The notes under the pieces are model-generated. The model did no database searches, had not been told where the DNA came from, and was given only the letters and a program-made list of their open reading frames with translations. The translations under genes were made by a program, and so were the position numbers. This document shows, in pieces, positions 1 through 10,131 of a DNA stretch of 20,469 nt. The stretch's first letter is position 1. Every line of letters begins with the position of its first letter. The stretch comes from Apostichopus parvimensis (lineage: Eukaryota; Echinodermata; Holothuroidea; Aspidochirotida; Stichopodidae). The stretch lies in NCBI GenBank assembly GCA_000934455.1, contig KN882246.1, positions 210,261 through 230,729 on the forward strand, written 5' to 3'.

Positions 1-82
1 AGTCTCTTACATTCATATTTAACGTCCATGATTATGAATTGTCAATTGTCAACAACTCTGTAACTGGACGACATACATTAAT

Positions 83-153
83 CTTGGAGTGACTCGAACT
101 GGGGACCTTATGATTGGAAAGCACCAGCATTAACCATTGAGCTAACACTCCAC
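83..153 (-). repeat. tRNA-derived SINE remnant or tRNA pseudogene
   Basis: Read on the minus strand, this stretch has an A-box-like TTAGCTCAATGGTTAATGC followed about 40 bases later by a B-box-like AGTTCGAGTCAC, in the order and spacing of an RNA polymerase III internal promoter. GGAGTG near its start can pair with CACTCC near its end, like an acceptor stem. The anticodon stem and T stem do not pair well, so I do not call a working tRNA. Four other tRNA-like pieces in the window lie in the same orientation, which favours a SINE head. The part of any SINE beyond the tRNA-like head was not recognised here. Confidence 0.6.
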
Positions 154-1198
154 ATTGTTAGCCGTTATGATTGAAACTTAGAGTATAGGATCAAACAAAA
201 CAAAGAATTTACATTTTGTTTTATTAAACTTGGCACTCTTCCCTTTCTTCTGACCCCCTTTCTGACTCCCTCCTTCCCCCACAATATCACTTGGGATATT
301 TTGAAGAAATGGATAGATTTGAATTTAGCTGGGATTTATTTGAATATAATCCACGAAAACAAAAAAACTAATGATACAACAAAATAAATTTGCTTGCTTA
401 AATTCCTCCCTAGAGTCACCCATTGTTATCATTAATCCGCATTTCTGTACTTCAAATGGAAAACAACCACAAATATGGAAATTTACGATTTTAATACAAA
501 AGGGGGATTTTGGGTGCACACCAACAATTCTCAGACTAATGCCTGCTGGTCTGAGTCAACCAAACATTCCATTTAGCATTCTGGCTTCTTTCATTTTAGT
601 AAAGAGGTTAGGAATATATAGATATTATATAAATCACTAGAAATCGTATAATAAATGTTTACTAAAACACATTTGTGTATCATTACATTCAGATCTCCAA
701 AAGTCATTGAGAAACTTACCCACATTTCTGTTGTAAAAAATAAATTAGAATTACATATACGACCAAATTTTATGTGAAGCTGTTGTATTAAACTTAATTG
801 ATGTCGTTGAATGAACACATGTCAATTAAAGCTTCTTTATGGAAAAGTTATGACATAATTATTTTTTGTCCAACCCTGGCACCTCCAAACTACAGTAGCT
901 GTTATTAAAGAAGTGTGAATTTTTCTTTACATAAATTCCTTACATCATGAGTACAAATAACTGGTTTAAAAATTTTAAATTGGTTCAGTACTAGTTATGT
1001 ACAATATATACATGATAAGTGATTGATTGTACCTGGTGAAGGATTCAATGCTCATCTCCTTCTGTTTCTCTTCAGTACCCTTCCCTTCTCCATCCATCCA
1101 TGCCTCCCACCCTTCTCTTCTCCCTCCTCCCCCCTTGCGAACCTCTCCCCCTCCGTAACCTTTTCACACCATTATATTTGAAGAACATTACTAAATGA
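154..1198. other. No gene seen; two pyrimidine-rich tracts
   Basis: No coding sequence with splice sites or family resemblance is visible. The short ORFs here on both strands are AT-rich and resemble nothing I know. Two tracts on the + strand, 238-289 and about 1051-1160, are dominated by C and T with CCTCC and CTTCCC runs. Similar C-rich tracts recur later in the window. Confidence 0.5.
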
Positions 1199-1245
1199 GA
1201 ATCTGTTTATTCGAGAATCTGTTTATTCGAGGACTGTTTATTCGA
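1199..1245. repeat. Three-copy 16-bp tandem repeat
   Basis: GAATCTGTTTATTCGA occurs at 1199-1214 and identically at 1215-1230. A slightly changed third copy, GGACTGTTTATTCGA, follows at 1231-1245. This is a small local duplication with no visible coding role. Confidence 0.9.
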
Positions 1246-1642
1246 TGTGTTAAAGTTAATGTAATCAGTCTCTCTCTCTAGGCCAGTTGAAAAGAAAGTA
1301 AGAAATAAATGAGGTCCTAATTTAACACAATTACCAATTACATTGATTAAAAGAAAACAATCAATATTGAAAGGTTCTGTTTTTGGCAAGCCTGTTCATT
1401 GTTCATCTCACAAATGCTTTAAATAAATTCAAGACTATTTTATTTCTTTTTTCATATTTAGTCAATACAAATAGCTGTCTGAGTGTTAGATCATGTAAAT
1501 GTAACCTTTCATAATACCTCAGAAAATAGTCCGTGGTGGAGAAAGCATTGCAGCCATGCTAGATATACTGCACAGGTTAAGTGTGCAGTATTAATCATTA
1601 TATTACAGTATATATTCATACAATACTGTACAGTATGAAGTG
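1246..1642. other. No gene seen; contains a 14-bp perfect palindrome
   Basis: This AT-rich stretch has no supportable gene. It includes the perfect palindrome ATACTGTACAGTAT at 1623-1636, which joins the two forms of a heptamer (TACTGTA and TACAGTA) that recurs throughout the window. Confidence 0.5.
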
Positions 1643-1836
1643 TGTTAGGTGTACGTCACAATGACATTACATTACAAGCTCAGTATAATATTGAATATTG
1701 GCTATTGAGTTGCAACATAATCATGCATTTAACACGATGCCATGTTAGGTGTACATGACATTGACATTACAAGCAGTATAATATTGAATACAGGCTATCG
1801 AGTTGCAACATAATCATGCATTTAACACGATGCCAT
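1643..1836. repeat. Tandem duplication of an about 100-bp unit
   Basis: Two adjacent units start with TGTTAGGTGTAC at 1643 and 1743. Both continue through a TGACATTACA block, AGTATAATATTGAATA, GAGTTGCAACATAATCATGC and ATTTAACACGATGCCAT. The second unit has lost about 8 bases near its start (ATTACATTAC shortened to ATTAC) and carries a few substitutions. The close similarity suggests a fairly recent duplication. Confidence 0.9.
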
Positions 1837-1945
1837 CAAGCAAAAACAAATTCCTGTACTCTGTAGAAGTTATTTTAGAGTTTTATTTCAGAGAGTCCGA
1901 GTTTTAGCTATCTGATGAGAAAGATGCTCTCGTTTGTAATAAAGT

Positions 1946-2590
1946 TCATATTGATAAAGTGCCAATATCCAAAGGAAACCCAATGCTCAGTGGCGCTTGC
2001 GCTCGGGGATATGCCATAGAAAATAAGTATGTCTTGAGTCCGTTCTTGAATATATTAATGTTCGGTGCTGACTTGACGTGCAATGGGAATTGGTTCCATA
2101 GAGAAGGAGCGGCAACGTTGAAATATCTTAGACCGAAAGACTTGAGCTTCTATCATTTTTGAACATTGAGCAGTTGTTGAGAGGAGGGACGGAGTGATTG
2201 GGGGGTGAGGGGGGGTTGGTGGTGAGTCTGCAACTGATCATATTACTCAGATAATGCGGTGCTAATCCATGCAGGGCCAGGACCTTGTTAGTGAGCAGGA
2301 GGATAATAAGGTCTATTCTGTAGGATACTGGTAACCAATACATGGAGAATGAGTGTGATATATGGTCAAACTTTTTGGACCACATGTAATAATTCTAGCT
2401 GCAGTATTCTGGGTATGTTGAAGTAATCGTAGGTGATTGTCGGGCAAGCCATACAAAAGTGAATAAGCATCATCCAGTCTGGCAGACATTATGCCTATGG
2501 CATGGATGATGGATGTCAGTCTTGCACGACTTTTCAGGAAGATATTTCCTGATGTGAGCCATTGTACGAAAGGAATGAGTTTATCGACCG
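1946..2590 (-). pseudogene. Decayed 3' coding end of a CR1/L2-like non-LTR retrotransposon
   Basis: The minus strand encodes the conserved region after the reverse-transcriptase core of CR1/L2/Jockey-type LINE ORF2 proteins, but spread over three frames. In order: HIRKYLPE (about 2556-2533); SARLDDAYSLLYGLPDN and LQHTQNTAARIIT (about 2495-2390); KKFDHIS, WLPVSYRI, LLLTNKVL and GLAPHYL (about 2375-2240); then GLRYFNVAAPSLWN (about 2137-2096) and FKNGLKTYLF (about 2050-2021), ending at a TGA at 1948-1946. Frame changes are needed near 2530, 2380 and 2140, so it cannot be translated as one protein. Family features seen are the SRLDYxxSLLYGLP-like, WLPVxYRI-like and FSVAAPxLWN-like blocks, which are known from this LINE group. 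The catalytic FADD-type core and endonuclease are absent, as expected for a 5'-truncated copy. The assignment to CR1/L2 rather than another Jockey-group clade is tentative. Confidence 0.85.
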
Positions 2591-2599
2591 GCAAGTGTT

Positions 2600-3062
2600 A
2601 GAGTATATCACACTCGAACAGATTTATGTAGTATCAAAAGTAACGCCTTTGTCAGTAGCCGAATCAGTGAGTTTGACAAATGATTATATAATTACTTATA
2701 TAATTTTTTTTTCTCAGTAGGTATGCAGTTTGGTAACCTATTTCCTTTTCTTGGCTACATTTAATGAGGGGTCGATATATCCAGTAATATATATTACGAG
2801 TGTCGTCAACAGACATTTGAAAGTGGGTGTGGTCGGGACGGGAGGGGAGGGGGGGGCACAGCAAAATGAGAGCAACATTTGGGGGTGGGACACATAGTGT
2901 GGGAACTGCAAGTGTAAGCCACATCAGCAAGGGGTTCAGAGGCTCAGCATAGCCTTCATAAGCTTTGTGATTTTCATCATTTCCAGAACTTGTATATGTG
3001 GAGTAAGTTAATTATAGTCAGTAGAAGTGAACCTTTGTGTTTTTTGGATGGGAAATTTCATT
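2600..3062. other. No gene seen; G-rich run able to form a quadruplex
   Basis: No coding sequence is recognised. The + strand at 2835-2856 has four G runs (GGG, GGG, GGGG and eight G) separated by only AC, A and A, which meets the usual G-quadruplex pattern. A further GGGGG and GGG pair lies near 2880-2888. Confidence 0.6.
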
Positions 3063-3083
3063 GGGGGGGGGGGGGGGGGGGGG
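3063..3083 (+). repeat. Uninterrupted run of 21 G
   Basis: This is a pure poly-G homopolymer on the + strand. Short ORFs across it would encode meaningless polyglycine. Such runs are prone to length change and sequencing error, so the exact count is uncertain. Confidence 0.95.
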
Positions 3084-4759
3084 AGATACCAAGGGTACAC
3101 GTGCAGCGTTACAGTCGAAGATGAGAATTATCTGAGAGTAAAGGAACTGTGGGAAGAGGTAGAAAATCAGTTTGTTTTCAATTCTGTAGCTATTTTAAGT
3201 AGTTTATTATTGCACTGTACTTTAGGAAGTTCTATCCAGTAGTGAATAACGGATGTTTACACTATCTAACGGGTGATTAATGATTTAGTCAAATAAGCTT
3301 CGCAAAACAAAGCCATATATGCAGTCAACTCTCAAATCATGCCGAAACCTGTCAATCAACAAAATTCTCACAAAAGGAAAAAAAAAGAAGAAAAAAAAAA
3401 GGAAGTTAATTAGGAAACCCTTGCAGTAATGAAGTACAATAACACAATGTGTGAAATCCTTGGAGTATTTAATGAAATAATACAATTTGTATACTTGAGT
3501 GGTTTAATTCAAGATCCTTTACCGGTGTAATATATATACTGTCTGGAAATTGACGGCAGGGAAAATGAACATTTTGTGACATTGAATCTCAACATTAATG
3601 AATGGCTCATCAGGAGTAAATTAATCTATATTGCTTTGCCAAAATGACTTAATGAAACTGTTTTTTTTTTTTTATTTTTTTTACAGAGGAACAATTTAAC
3701 ATAACTTCATACATGAAAGGCAGAGTGCATATAGGACCATAGACAGGAAAACTGCCTAAAACAAGTTAAGAAGTTTGATAGTTTTAGTGGTATCTGAGTA
3801 GTTTAAATAAACTATAAAGTTGAGTCCTGACCAAATTTTCACATCATCCTGTTATCGGTGGTGAATCGACCGAATTCAGAATTTGGTGGTTTTTAAGAAT
3901 AAATATTACAACTTAGTAAATCAGCTGTTTGGGTTATCTAATTGATTAGTTAATAGATGATTGTTTTTGTTTAGCTTTGTTTAGCTGATTAGCAGATTAA
4001 ATGATAACAATAACATGGGTGTTAGACAAACAACCATTGTTTACAGTCCCTAAGATTAAGATCTTCTTGTTTTCCCTCTAAATGGATTGTTTATCCCAGT
4101 TCAGAGTAAATAGTCTCCCCCTAAAGCTTACATCACAGTTTTGAAGAGTTGTTAGAGAGTTTTAGGCGGAAGGGCCTCAAGAAACGGAGTAATAATCAGT
4201 CGGATAATTGGGTGAACCACATGGTACCAGCTGCCGCGGGTATAAGTTTCAGTTTTCAGGTCATTGCAGTGAATGATATCTTTATGTATACATGCAAACT
4301 TAGTGCGGCTTTACTTAAAGATTCCAAAATCTTCATCAGTGTAGCTTTTTACCTTATATAGTAAAACTTCTCAAACTCTAGACTGCATTTAGCGTTCCTT
4401 TCATTTCAACCTTTATACTCGGTGTACCTTTGGTTTACGATTAATTTCAAACATTACTTTGTTCGGCTTCATTTTTTATAGTTCACCAGTATTTTTCAGA
4501 ACTCTATGTTGAGTGATTTATTTCTACATAAATAAATTAACAACCTTAACTACTGCAGGGCTCTGTATGTTTCAGCTTATTGCAAAAATTTTAGTCTGTG
4601 TGTCACTGAGCAGCTCAACATATACAGTATAATTATAATGCATGTGAGAGCAGCTGAATGGCTTATTACTCACACTTTACGTCCGGGTGGCTAATCCAAT
4701 TTACAGTTTCAGATCATTTTGGATTATTTTTATTTACAATTTGTAATTCCATTACAAGA
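3084..4759. other. No gene seen; A-rich and T-rich tracts
   Basis: I recognise no exon, RNA gene or transposon protein in this 1.7 kb. It holds an A-rich tract at about 3377-3401 and a T-rich tract at about 3661-3682. ORFs of up to 70 codons on either strand have no family resemblance and no flanking splice signals that stand out. Confidence 0.5.
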
Positions 4760-4895
4760 TTGGCAAAATGTGGATTTCTCCTGGATGCAAAAAAAAAAAA
4801 AAAATGGCCACTAGGAATTGAACCCACAGCCTCTCTCCTCTCACCTTGTAATTTAACTACTCACCATTGTATGTATATTATGTGGAATAAATCAA
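4760..4895 (-). repeat. SINE-like element with tRNA-like head
   Basis: On the minus strand an A-box-like ATGGTGAGTAGTTAAAT is followed by the B-box-like GGGTTCAATTCC (4814-4825), a run of T (16 A on the + strand at 4789-4804), and TTTGCATCCAGGAGAAATCC. The last block closely matches TTTGCATCCAAAAGAAATCC at the equivalent place in the minus-strand element at 18925-19127, so the two appear to belong to one SINE family. Element ends are approximate. Confidence 0.65.
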
Positions 4896-5366
4896 ACCCA
4901 AACTCAGATGCTAGACCTGTTTCATTGCTTCTAGCACCACTGCCTATATATACTGTATCCAATCAGACCATGTAGCACTAGTACTGTACTTTCACCATTG
5001 CACGCTGACTGCAGATTGGATTACAAGGTCTGCTATTGATAGCTAAACTCTGTCAGAATTGCTTGCATGAATGAAAAACCAGTACTGTACAACATCTATA
5101 ATGGCACTTTATGCTGCTTAACCATGTGTAACACCGTACAATCTGTCATATTACTGGCTCACTATGTCAGGATAAAATGCACAGTATTAATAAGATGGTG
5201 TTTCCCTTTGTATTGAATTGTTGGTAATATGTAATACACGACTGCATATGCTTGCAAAAGAGTGAAAAGACACCTGTTTTTGTAATTTTAATCATGAATA
5301 TGAACACTGAACTATATTAAAAGGAGCAAAAATATTCACAGCAATTAACAACAGTGTAGTACTTTA
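4896..5366. other. No gene seen
   Basis: AT-rich sequence with several TACTGTA-type heptamers (near 4950, 4985 and 5083). No coding, RNA or transposon signal is recognised. Confidence 0.5.
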
Positions 5367-5490
5367 TAATTGAAATTGTAGTGAGTTGGAAAATCCAGAA
5401 CAGTGAAAAAACTTCCAGCCTCCACTGGGATTCGAACCCAGGCCTCCCGCTTTGTATGCTTGTATGCGGACACCTTAACCATTATATCTA
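5367..5490 (-). repeat. tRNA-derived SINE, copy 1 of a direct duplication
   Basis: On the minus strand there is an A-box-like TAATGGTTAAGGTG (5484-5471) and a strong B box inside a perfect T arm: CTGGG, loop TTCGAAT, CCCAG (5441-5425). A body follows containing GGAGGCTGGAAG, CACTGTTCTGGATTTTCC and AACTCACTACAATTTCAATT. The T arm is intact, but the anticodon arm does not fold convincingly, so this is a SINE rather than a tRNA gene. The body from 5367 to 5453 is repeated at 5521-5607. Confidence 0.75.
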
Positions 5491-5520
5491 TATAAAATAT
5501 ATATATTCATATACTGTATA

Positions 5521-5620
5521 TAATTGAAATGGTAGTGAGTTGGAAAATCCAGAACAGTGGAAAAACTTCTAGCCTCCACTGGGATTCGAACCTGTGCCTC
5601 CCACTTTACCAGAGGTTCGA
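5521..5620 (-). repeat. SINE fragment, copy 2 of the direct duplication
   Basis: Bases 5521-5607 repeat 5367-5453 at an offset of 154 with few differences, including the body and the B-box region (GGTTCGAATCCC on the minus strand). The T arm is damaged here, and the sequence beyond about 5608 departs from copy 1, so the A-box end is missing or replaced. The spacer between copies contains an AT-dinucleotide stretch (about 5484-5523). Confidence 0.75.
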
Positions 5621-6498
5621 AACCAGTAAGGAAGGTCGTAATTTCACTGTAGTCATTTGCCGAATGTATCGAACAAAACTAGTTCTGTTTTGGTGACACA
5701 TTTTGCCTTATTCTAGAGATCAATCATCAATGCTAACCAACTCAAAATCATTTGTGATTCCTAAAGCCTGATCTCAAAAGCGATAATTTGAACAGACACT
5801 GTTAAAAGAAACGAAAATAAACGACAAAGGCAAAGGAATATTATTGAAATTGAAAATGTGTATACATATCTATATATAGATGTGACTTGGAAATGTGTGG
5901 AAGTTGAAGTTCATGGTCATAGTCAGTCACATGGGAAGTACATACATAGTGTACGTATCTATATACACACATACCGTTCCTACAGACCTCAATAGCACAT
6001 ATAATTCAGACACGATGGTAATTAACCATGTATTCAATTATGGTATGGTATGCATGTTTAATAATAGCTCATTTATTCATGAATTCATGTGCACATGTAA
6101 TATTGAAAGGTTCACCATTTTGAAGTTTGCAGTACTATACAGTAGGAAGTAAGTTAGTAACGTCCTCAAGAACACTAAACAGTAACAGTGGCGGACGCGG
6201 TAACGGTTCGAGGCCATAATATTTTTCTGGATGCATTAGGAGTAATGTACATTAAAAGTCAAATACATGATTCATGCTGCGTTTGTGTTAGTTGTGTGGA
6301 CCTTGGAATATCAGTAAATGGTAGCATCTAGAGAATAAATTCATCCAGTATTGCAAAATGGTATGGAAAGTGGGAAAGTTCAAAGTTGTTGTACAAGTGT
6401 ATGCAAAGATGGGTAGCAGGAAGTTTTTGAATGCAGGAACCATACTATAACTATAAAGCTGAATTCACACACATTGTATGAACATTCATTGTGAAACT
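5621..6498. other. No gene seen
   Basis: No coding sequence with splice context or family resemblance. A short palindromic stretch TCTATATATAGA lies at 5869-5880. ORFs of up to 85 codons here are AT-rich and unrecognised. Confidence 0.5.
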
Positions 6499-6657
6499 TA
6501 ACAAATACCCCCAAATAGGTAAAATGATAAATTCAGATTGTATTGTAACTAAATAAGTTCCCAAATATGTAAAATCATAAATTCAGATTGCTAACTAAAT
6601 ACAGATAAATTCAGATTGCTAACTAAATACCGCCAAATAGGTTAAATCATAAATTGG
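6499..6657. repeat. Imperfect tandem repeat of about 45 bp, four units
   Basis: Units built on CTAACTAAATACC, CCAAATAGGTAAAATCATAAATTCAGATTG occur at about 6500-6540, 6547-6590, 6591-6618 and 6619-6657. The third unit lacks its middle. They differ at scattered positions, so the array is not very recent. Confidence 0.85.
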
Positions 6658-7194
6658 TATCATCCCCAAGGCTGGTGTCCTATTCACCAACTTACACATC
6701 GCTCCTACCTACAGTGTATCTTTTCAAATAGTATTACATGCTCATAGAAGGAAGAGGATAGTGACCTAAGAGAGGGTTGTTTGGGGGTGCACAGTGCAAG
6801 AATATTACCAGCTCTAAGGCTTGGTTGTACAGTAGATTGTGTATGTATACATTTTATCAGAGACAGAAAAGTATGTATCCTCATGCACAAATACATTCCC
6901 CCCTGAAAAAAAACCAAAAAAACAAATTGGGATATTTAGTGAAGCTGTTTGAGTAACCTAGAATCTATTTTGTTATTTTGTAACTAATCTTTCTATCTGT
7001 ATCTCTGTCTAAAGTGAGATTGGAAATCCCTTCACAAGGTAAAGCACTGTGAGTATAGTACGTCCATTGATGAAAAGCTGATCTCTCACGCAAATAGGCC
7101 TAACCAGATCTATCTGTAGGGATTATGGTAATTTGATAATTGCTTACTATTTAACAATAAATTCTCCAAAGTTAAAGATTAAACTAGTGTAAGG
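6658..7194. other. No gene seen
   Basis: No exon, RNA gene or known repeat is recognised between the small tandem array and the minisatellite. An A-rich tract lies at about 6905-6926. Confidence 0.5.
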
Positions 7195-8012
7195 TACATA
7201 CATGTAGTTTCACACAGCAGTGTACTACCATAGAGAGCTCTTAAACCTACAGTATACATGTATATCATACAGAGCTCGAAAACCTACGGTTTATATGTGC
7301 ATCATATATATGTACCTCATAGAGAGTTCTTCAACCTACAGTATATGTACATGATAGAGAGCTCTTAAACCTACAGTGTACATCATACAGAGCTCTGAAA
7401 CTTATGGTATATGTACCTCATAGAGAGCTCTTCAACTTACAGTACATATTTGTACATGATAGAGAGCTCTAAAACTTATGGTACATGTACATCATATATG
7501 TACCCCATAGAGAGCTCTTCAACCTACAGTATAAATATGTACATGTTAGAGAGCTCGTAAACCTACAGTATGGTATGTACCTCATATATGTACCTCATAG
7601 AGAACTCTGAAACTTATGGTATGTGTACATCATATATGTACCTCATAGAGAGCTCTTCAACCTACAGTATATATGAATCTTCAGTTTATATATGTACATG
7701 ATAGAGAGCTCGTAAACCTATGGTATGTACCTCATATATGTACCTCATAGAGAGCTCTTCAACCTACAGTATATATGAATCTTCAGTTTATATATGTACA
7801 TGATAGAGAGCTTGTAAACCTATGGTATGTACCTCATATATATGTACCTCATAGAGAGCTCTTAAACTATAAATGGTATACTGTATACATGTACATCATG
7901 TGTACCTCATAGAGAGCTCTTAAACCTACAGTATATATACTTGATGGAGAGCTCGTAAACCTATGGTATGTACCTCAGTCATATATACGTACCTCATAGA
8001 GAGCTCTTCAAC
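7195..8012. repeat. Minisatellite, 18 units around AGAGCTCT
   Basis: A core of about 24 bases, consensus CATAGAGAGCTCTTCAACCT followed by ACAG, appears 18 times at a mean spacing near 45 bp; cores begin near 7230, 7270, 7317, 7351, 7385, 7417, 7457, 7506, 7546, 7597, 7644, 7700, 7746, 7802, 7850, 7907, 7945 and 7995. Two core types tend to alternate: one with CTCTTCAACCTACAG and one with GATAGAGAGCTCGTAAACCT then ATGG. Between cores lie variable GTACCTCATATATGTAC-type linkers. Bases from about 7639 and 7741 start two near-identical copies of a 102-bp higher-order unit. Each core holds the 8- to 10-base palindrome AGAGCTCT. No coding function is apparent. Confidence 0.9.
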
Positions 8013-8207
8013 GAGAGAGCTGGAACGAGAGAGGACCCGAAAGAACAATGAAGATTTTAATTGACATTTTGAATATGTTTGTAGACTGGATTGAATCATC
8101 ACATAGTTGCTAATTATAGGCTCATTTTTATAAAAGAGTCCAAAAGGGCGTGTCAAATTATTTGTCATCAATCTTACTTTGAGTAACACTGGGTGGTTTG
8201 GGTAAAA
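8013..8207. other. No gene seen; purine-rich exit from the minisatellite
   Basis: The array ends in GAGAGAGCTGGAACGAGAGAG, then unannotatable AT-rich sequence. No gene is supported. Confidence 0.4.
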
Positions 8208-8290
8208 TTGGGTTTACTTCGCTCCTCGCTTACCTGTCTCCCCACGACCTTAGCACTCTCGTTCTACCTGTGCCTAGAATGAACTGGTAA
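8208..8290 (+). repeat. Dispersed C-rich repeat, copy 1
   Basis: TTACTTCGCTCCTCGCTTACCTGTCTCC at 8213-8241 (read in two halves, TTACTTCGCTCC and GCTTACCTGTCTCC) followed by TAGCACTCTCGTTCTACCTG matches copies at 12784 and 16038 in sequence and order. The copies are all on the + strand. The family is not one I can name. Confidence 0.65.
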
Positions 8291-8419
8291 CGTCAGTGAC
8301 AAAATTAATACGGCGTTTGCTTACCCCGAAACCTTTTTGACTTTAGTGTCACATATAACACCCTGTTTATGTACAGTATACATATCCCTTTCACATAAAA
8401 GCAAATGGCATGCAAATTC

Positions 8420-8508
8420 ATTATTGTTATTATATTTATTAACAAATTATTATTGTATTAATTTATGATAATAAATTATTTAATAAATTAATATGATATG
8501 ATATTATC
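8420..8508. repeat. AT-rich low-complexity tract
   Basis: Almost only A and T, built of TTATTA, ATTATT and AATAAATTA fragments. It may be easily melted DNA, but no function is shown by the sequence. Confidence 0.85.
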
Positions 8509-10131
8509 GAAAAGTGTGCAAAACAATTTTCCTCTAGCCACTGTAGCGCACACAGTTAGTGCATTCAGGTCTCTTAAACAGACTAACAAAAAAGAGAAAA
8601 TGACGAGAAAAAAGAAAATGGTTTCGATGTCTCTCACGTTTTACTGAATCTTTAAAACTCTTGGCCAATGCATTGTATCCGTTGTTATGAAATGAATCAT
8701 TAATTGCTAAGATTTCTTTGAACTTTTTACTATCAAATTACTTCCTGAAGAATGCCAATCGACATGTTCATGTTTTTGTGGGCAATGTGCAAAACCAGAT
8801 GATTCGAAGAACATCCAGTTCATGGTAATATTATCAAGGTTTTGTTGTTTAATAAAAACAATAAATTGTAACTTTAGCTAGATCAATGCACTGAGGATGT
8901 GGATATAATGTGAACAGGAAGTGGCTCTGCAACTAATGACAAAGGACCATACAATACCAGGTCAGAGGTCACTGGGCAAGAGATCATTTGGGCATGTGTA
9001 TGTGCATGAAAAAATGGACATTGGCTCTGAAAAGATAAAGTCTGTAATATCGGCAGCTTGCCAGTGGACGTATTCTAGCTGTACATATTACATCCTAAGC
9101 CACGGTTATGGAATGGATATGATAGCTTTCTTGGTAATATTTCATTTTTCCCAAATATTGGCAGATAAAGCAGAATGAATTAAGTTATGATCCATAATTC
9201 ATGCAGCAGTTATGGACTTAATTGCTCCTGATCTCGTGGACAGCTTTACTTTTGATATTTGTAACGATTTGGTGATTGTAACTGCATAATATGAGATATA
9301 AATTGCAAACATTTTTGAATACCTTTTCGTACTAATGGTTTAAAATGCTTTATTCAATACACTTAATGAGTGTTGTACAGTAATGTGAGTAACTGATATA
9401 ACCATTTTTCCCCCATGCCTATTAAATATACTGTAAGGATTTTTAATAATCCCATAATAGGAATTTTGTTCCTATACACTCATCCTTATGATACTGTGAA
9501 CACTAATAAGTAATAAAGTAATTATAGTAAGTGCATCAGCATGTAAACATGTGAATAACTCAAAAGAAAAAACTACTAAATATTGCTGAATATTTTGTAA
9601 GGAACAGGAGCAGTTCAAATTTAACACGCCACTAAATACCCGCAGATGGGAATTGGGAAATTATTCGAGCAGATGGCGTGGAAGCTCTCGAAATGCACAT
9701 TTTGTACTTATTGATTTTTGTGAATGAGAAACGTGTTATGGCTTTTAACACACTGTATACCGTTGAGTGGTATGAAAATTCATACATGGTGGTATATATA
9801 ATGCATTGACACACGAACAAATACATGTAGCAAACAAAGATAAATAAGACGTGTGCTATCCATCTGTACGTCAATAGCCGGCAAGTGCTTCCGTTGAATC
9901 GTTAAGAGGTACAGTAGCTCTGCTCTTGTAAATTAGACAGGTCTGTATTTAGTGTAAACATGGATAGTTCATATAACCCTCTGTCAGATCTGTGTTAATA
10001 GCTCATCTCCTTACATGTAATGTATCGGTAGATGAGATATACAGTATTGTACTTCACCCCTACATCAGAAAGGTGAGGAAGAGTGAACATACAAAACATA
10101 TCTAGTTGCCTCAGAAGTAGTGGCTTTAATA
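8509..10131. other. No gene seen; contains a DR1-like motif
   Basis: No exon or transposon is recognised. An 85-codon open stretch near 8921-9178 on the + strand lacks convincing splice signals and resembles no family I know. The direct repeat at 8959-8971 is listed separately. Confidence 0.45.
8959..8971 (+). promoter_or_regulatory. Perfect DR1 nuclear-receptor-like motif
   Basis: AGGTCA-G-AGGTCA is two perfect consensus half-sites separated by one base. This is the DR1 arrangement known for RXR, HNF4 and PPAR-type receptors. Whether it is bound is unknown; the assignment rests on the motif alone. Confidence 0.4.

Noticed and set aside
1959-2162. 67-codon ORF on the + strand
   Set aside because: It is the antisense shadow of the LINE coding end on the minus strand, where the SVAAPxLWN-like and KTYLF blocks are recognisable.
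3027-3242. ORF with a polyglycine run
   Set aside because: The glycines come from the 21-G homopolymer; the rest resembles no protein.
5419-5490. Functional tRNA gene
   Set aside because: The T arm is perfect, but the anticodon arm does not fold, and the same body is duplicated nearby, so a SINE fits better.
7195-8012. CRISPR-like array
   Set aside because: The repeats are degenerate, the spacers are themselves repetitive and of uneven length, and the genome is eukaryotic.
8921-9178. 85-codon open stretch on the + strand
   Set aside because: It has no recognised domain, and the CAG and GTAATA near its ends lack a pyrimidine tract or other support as splice sites.
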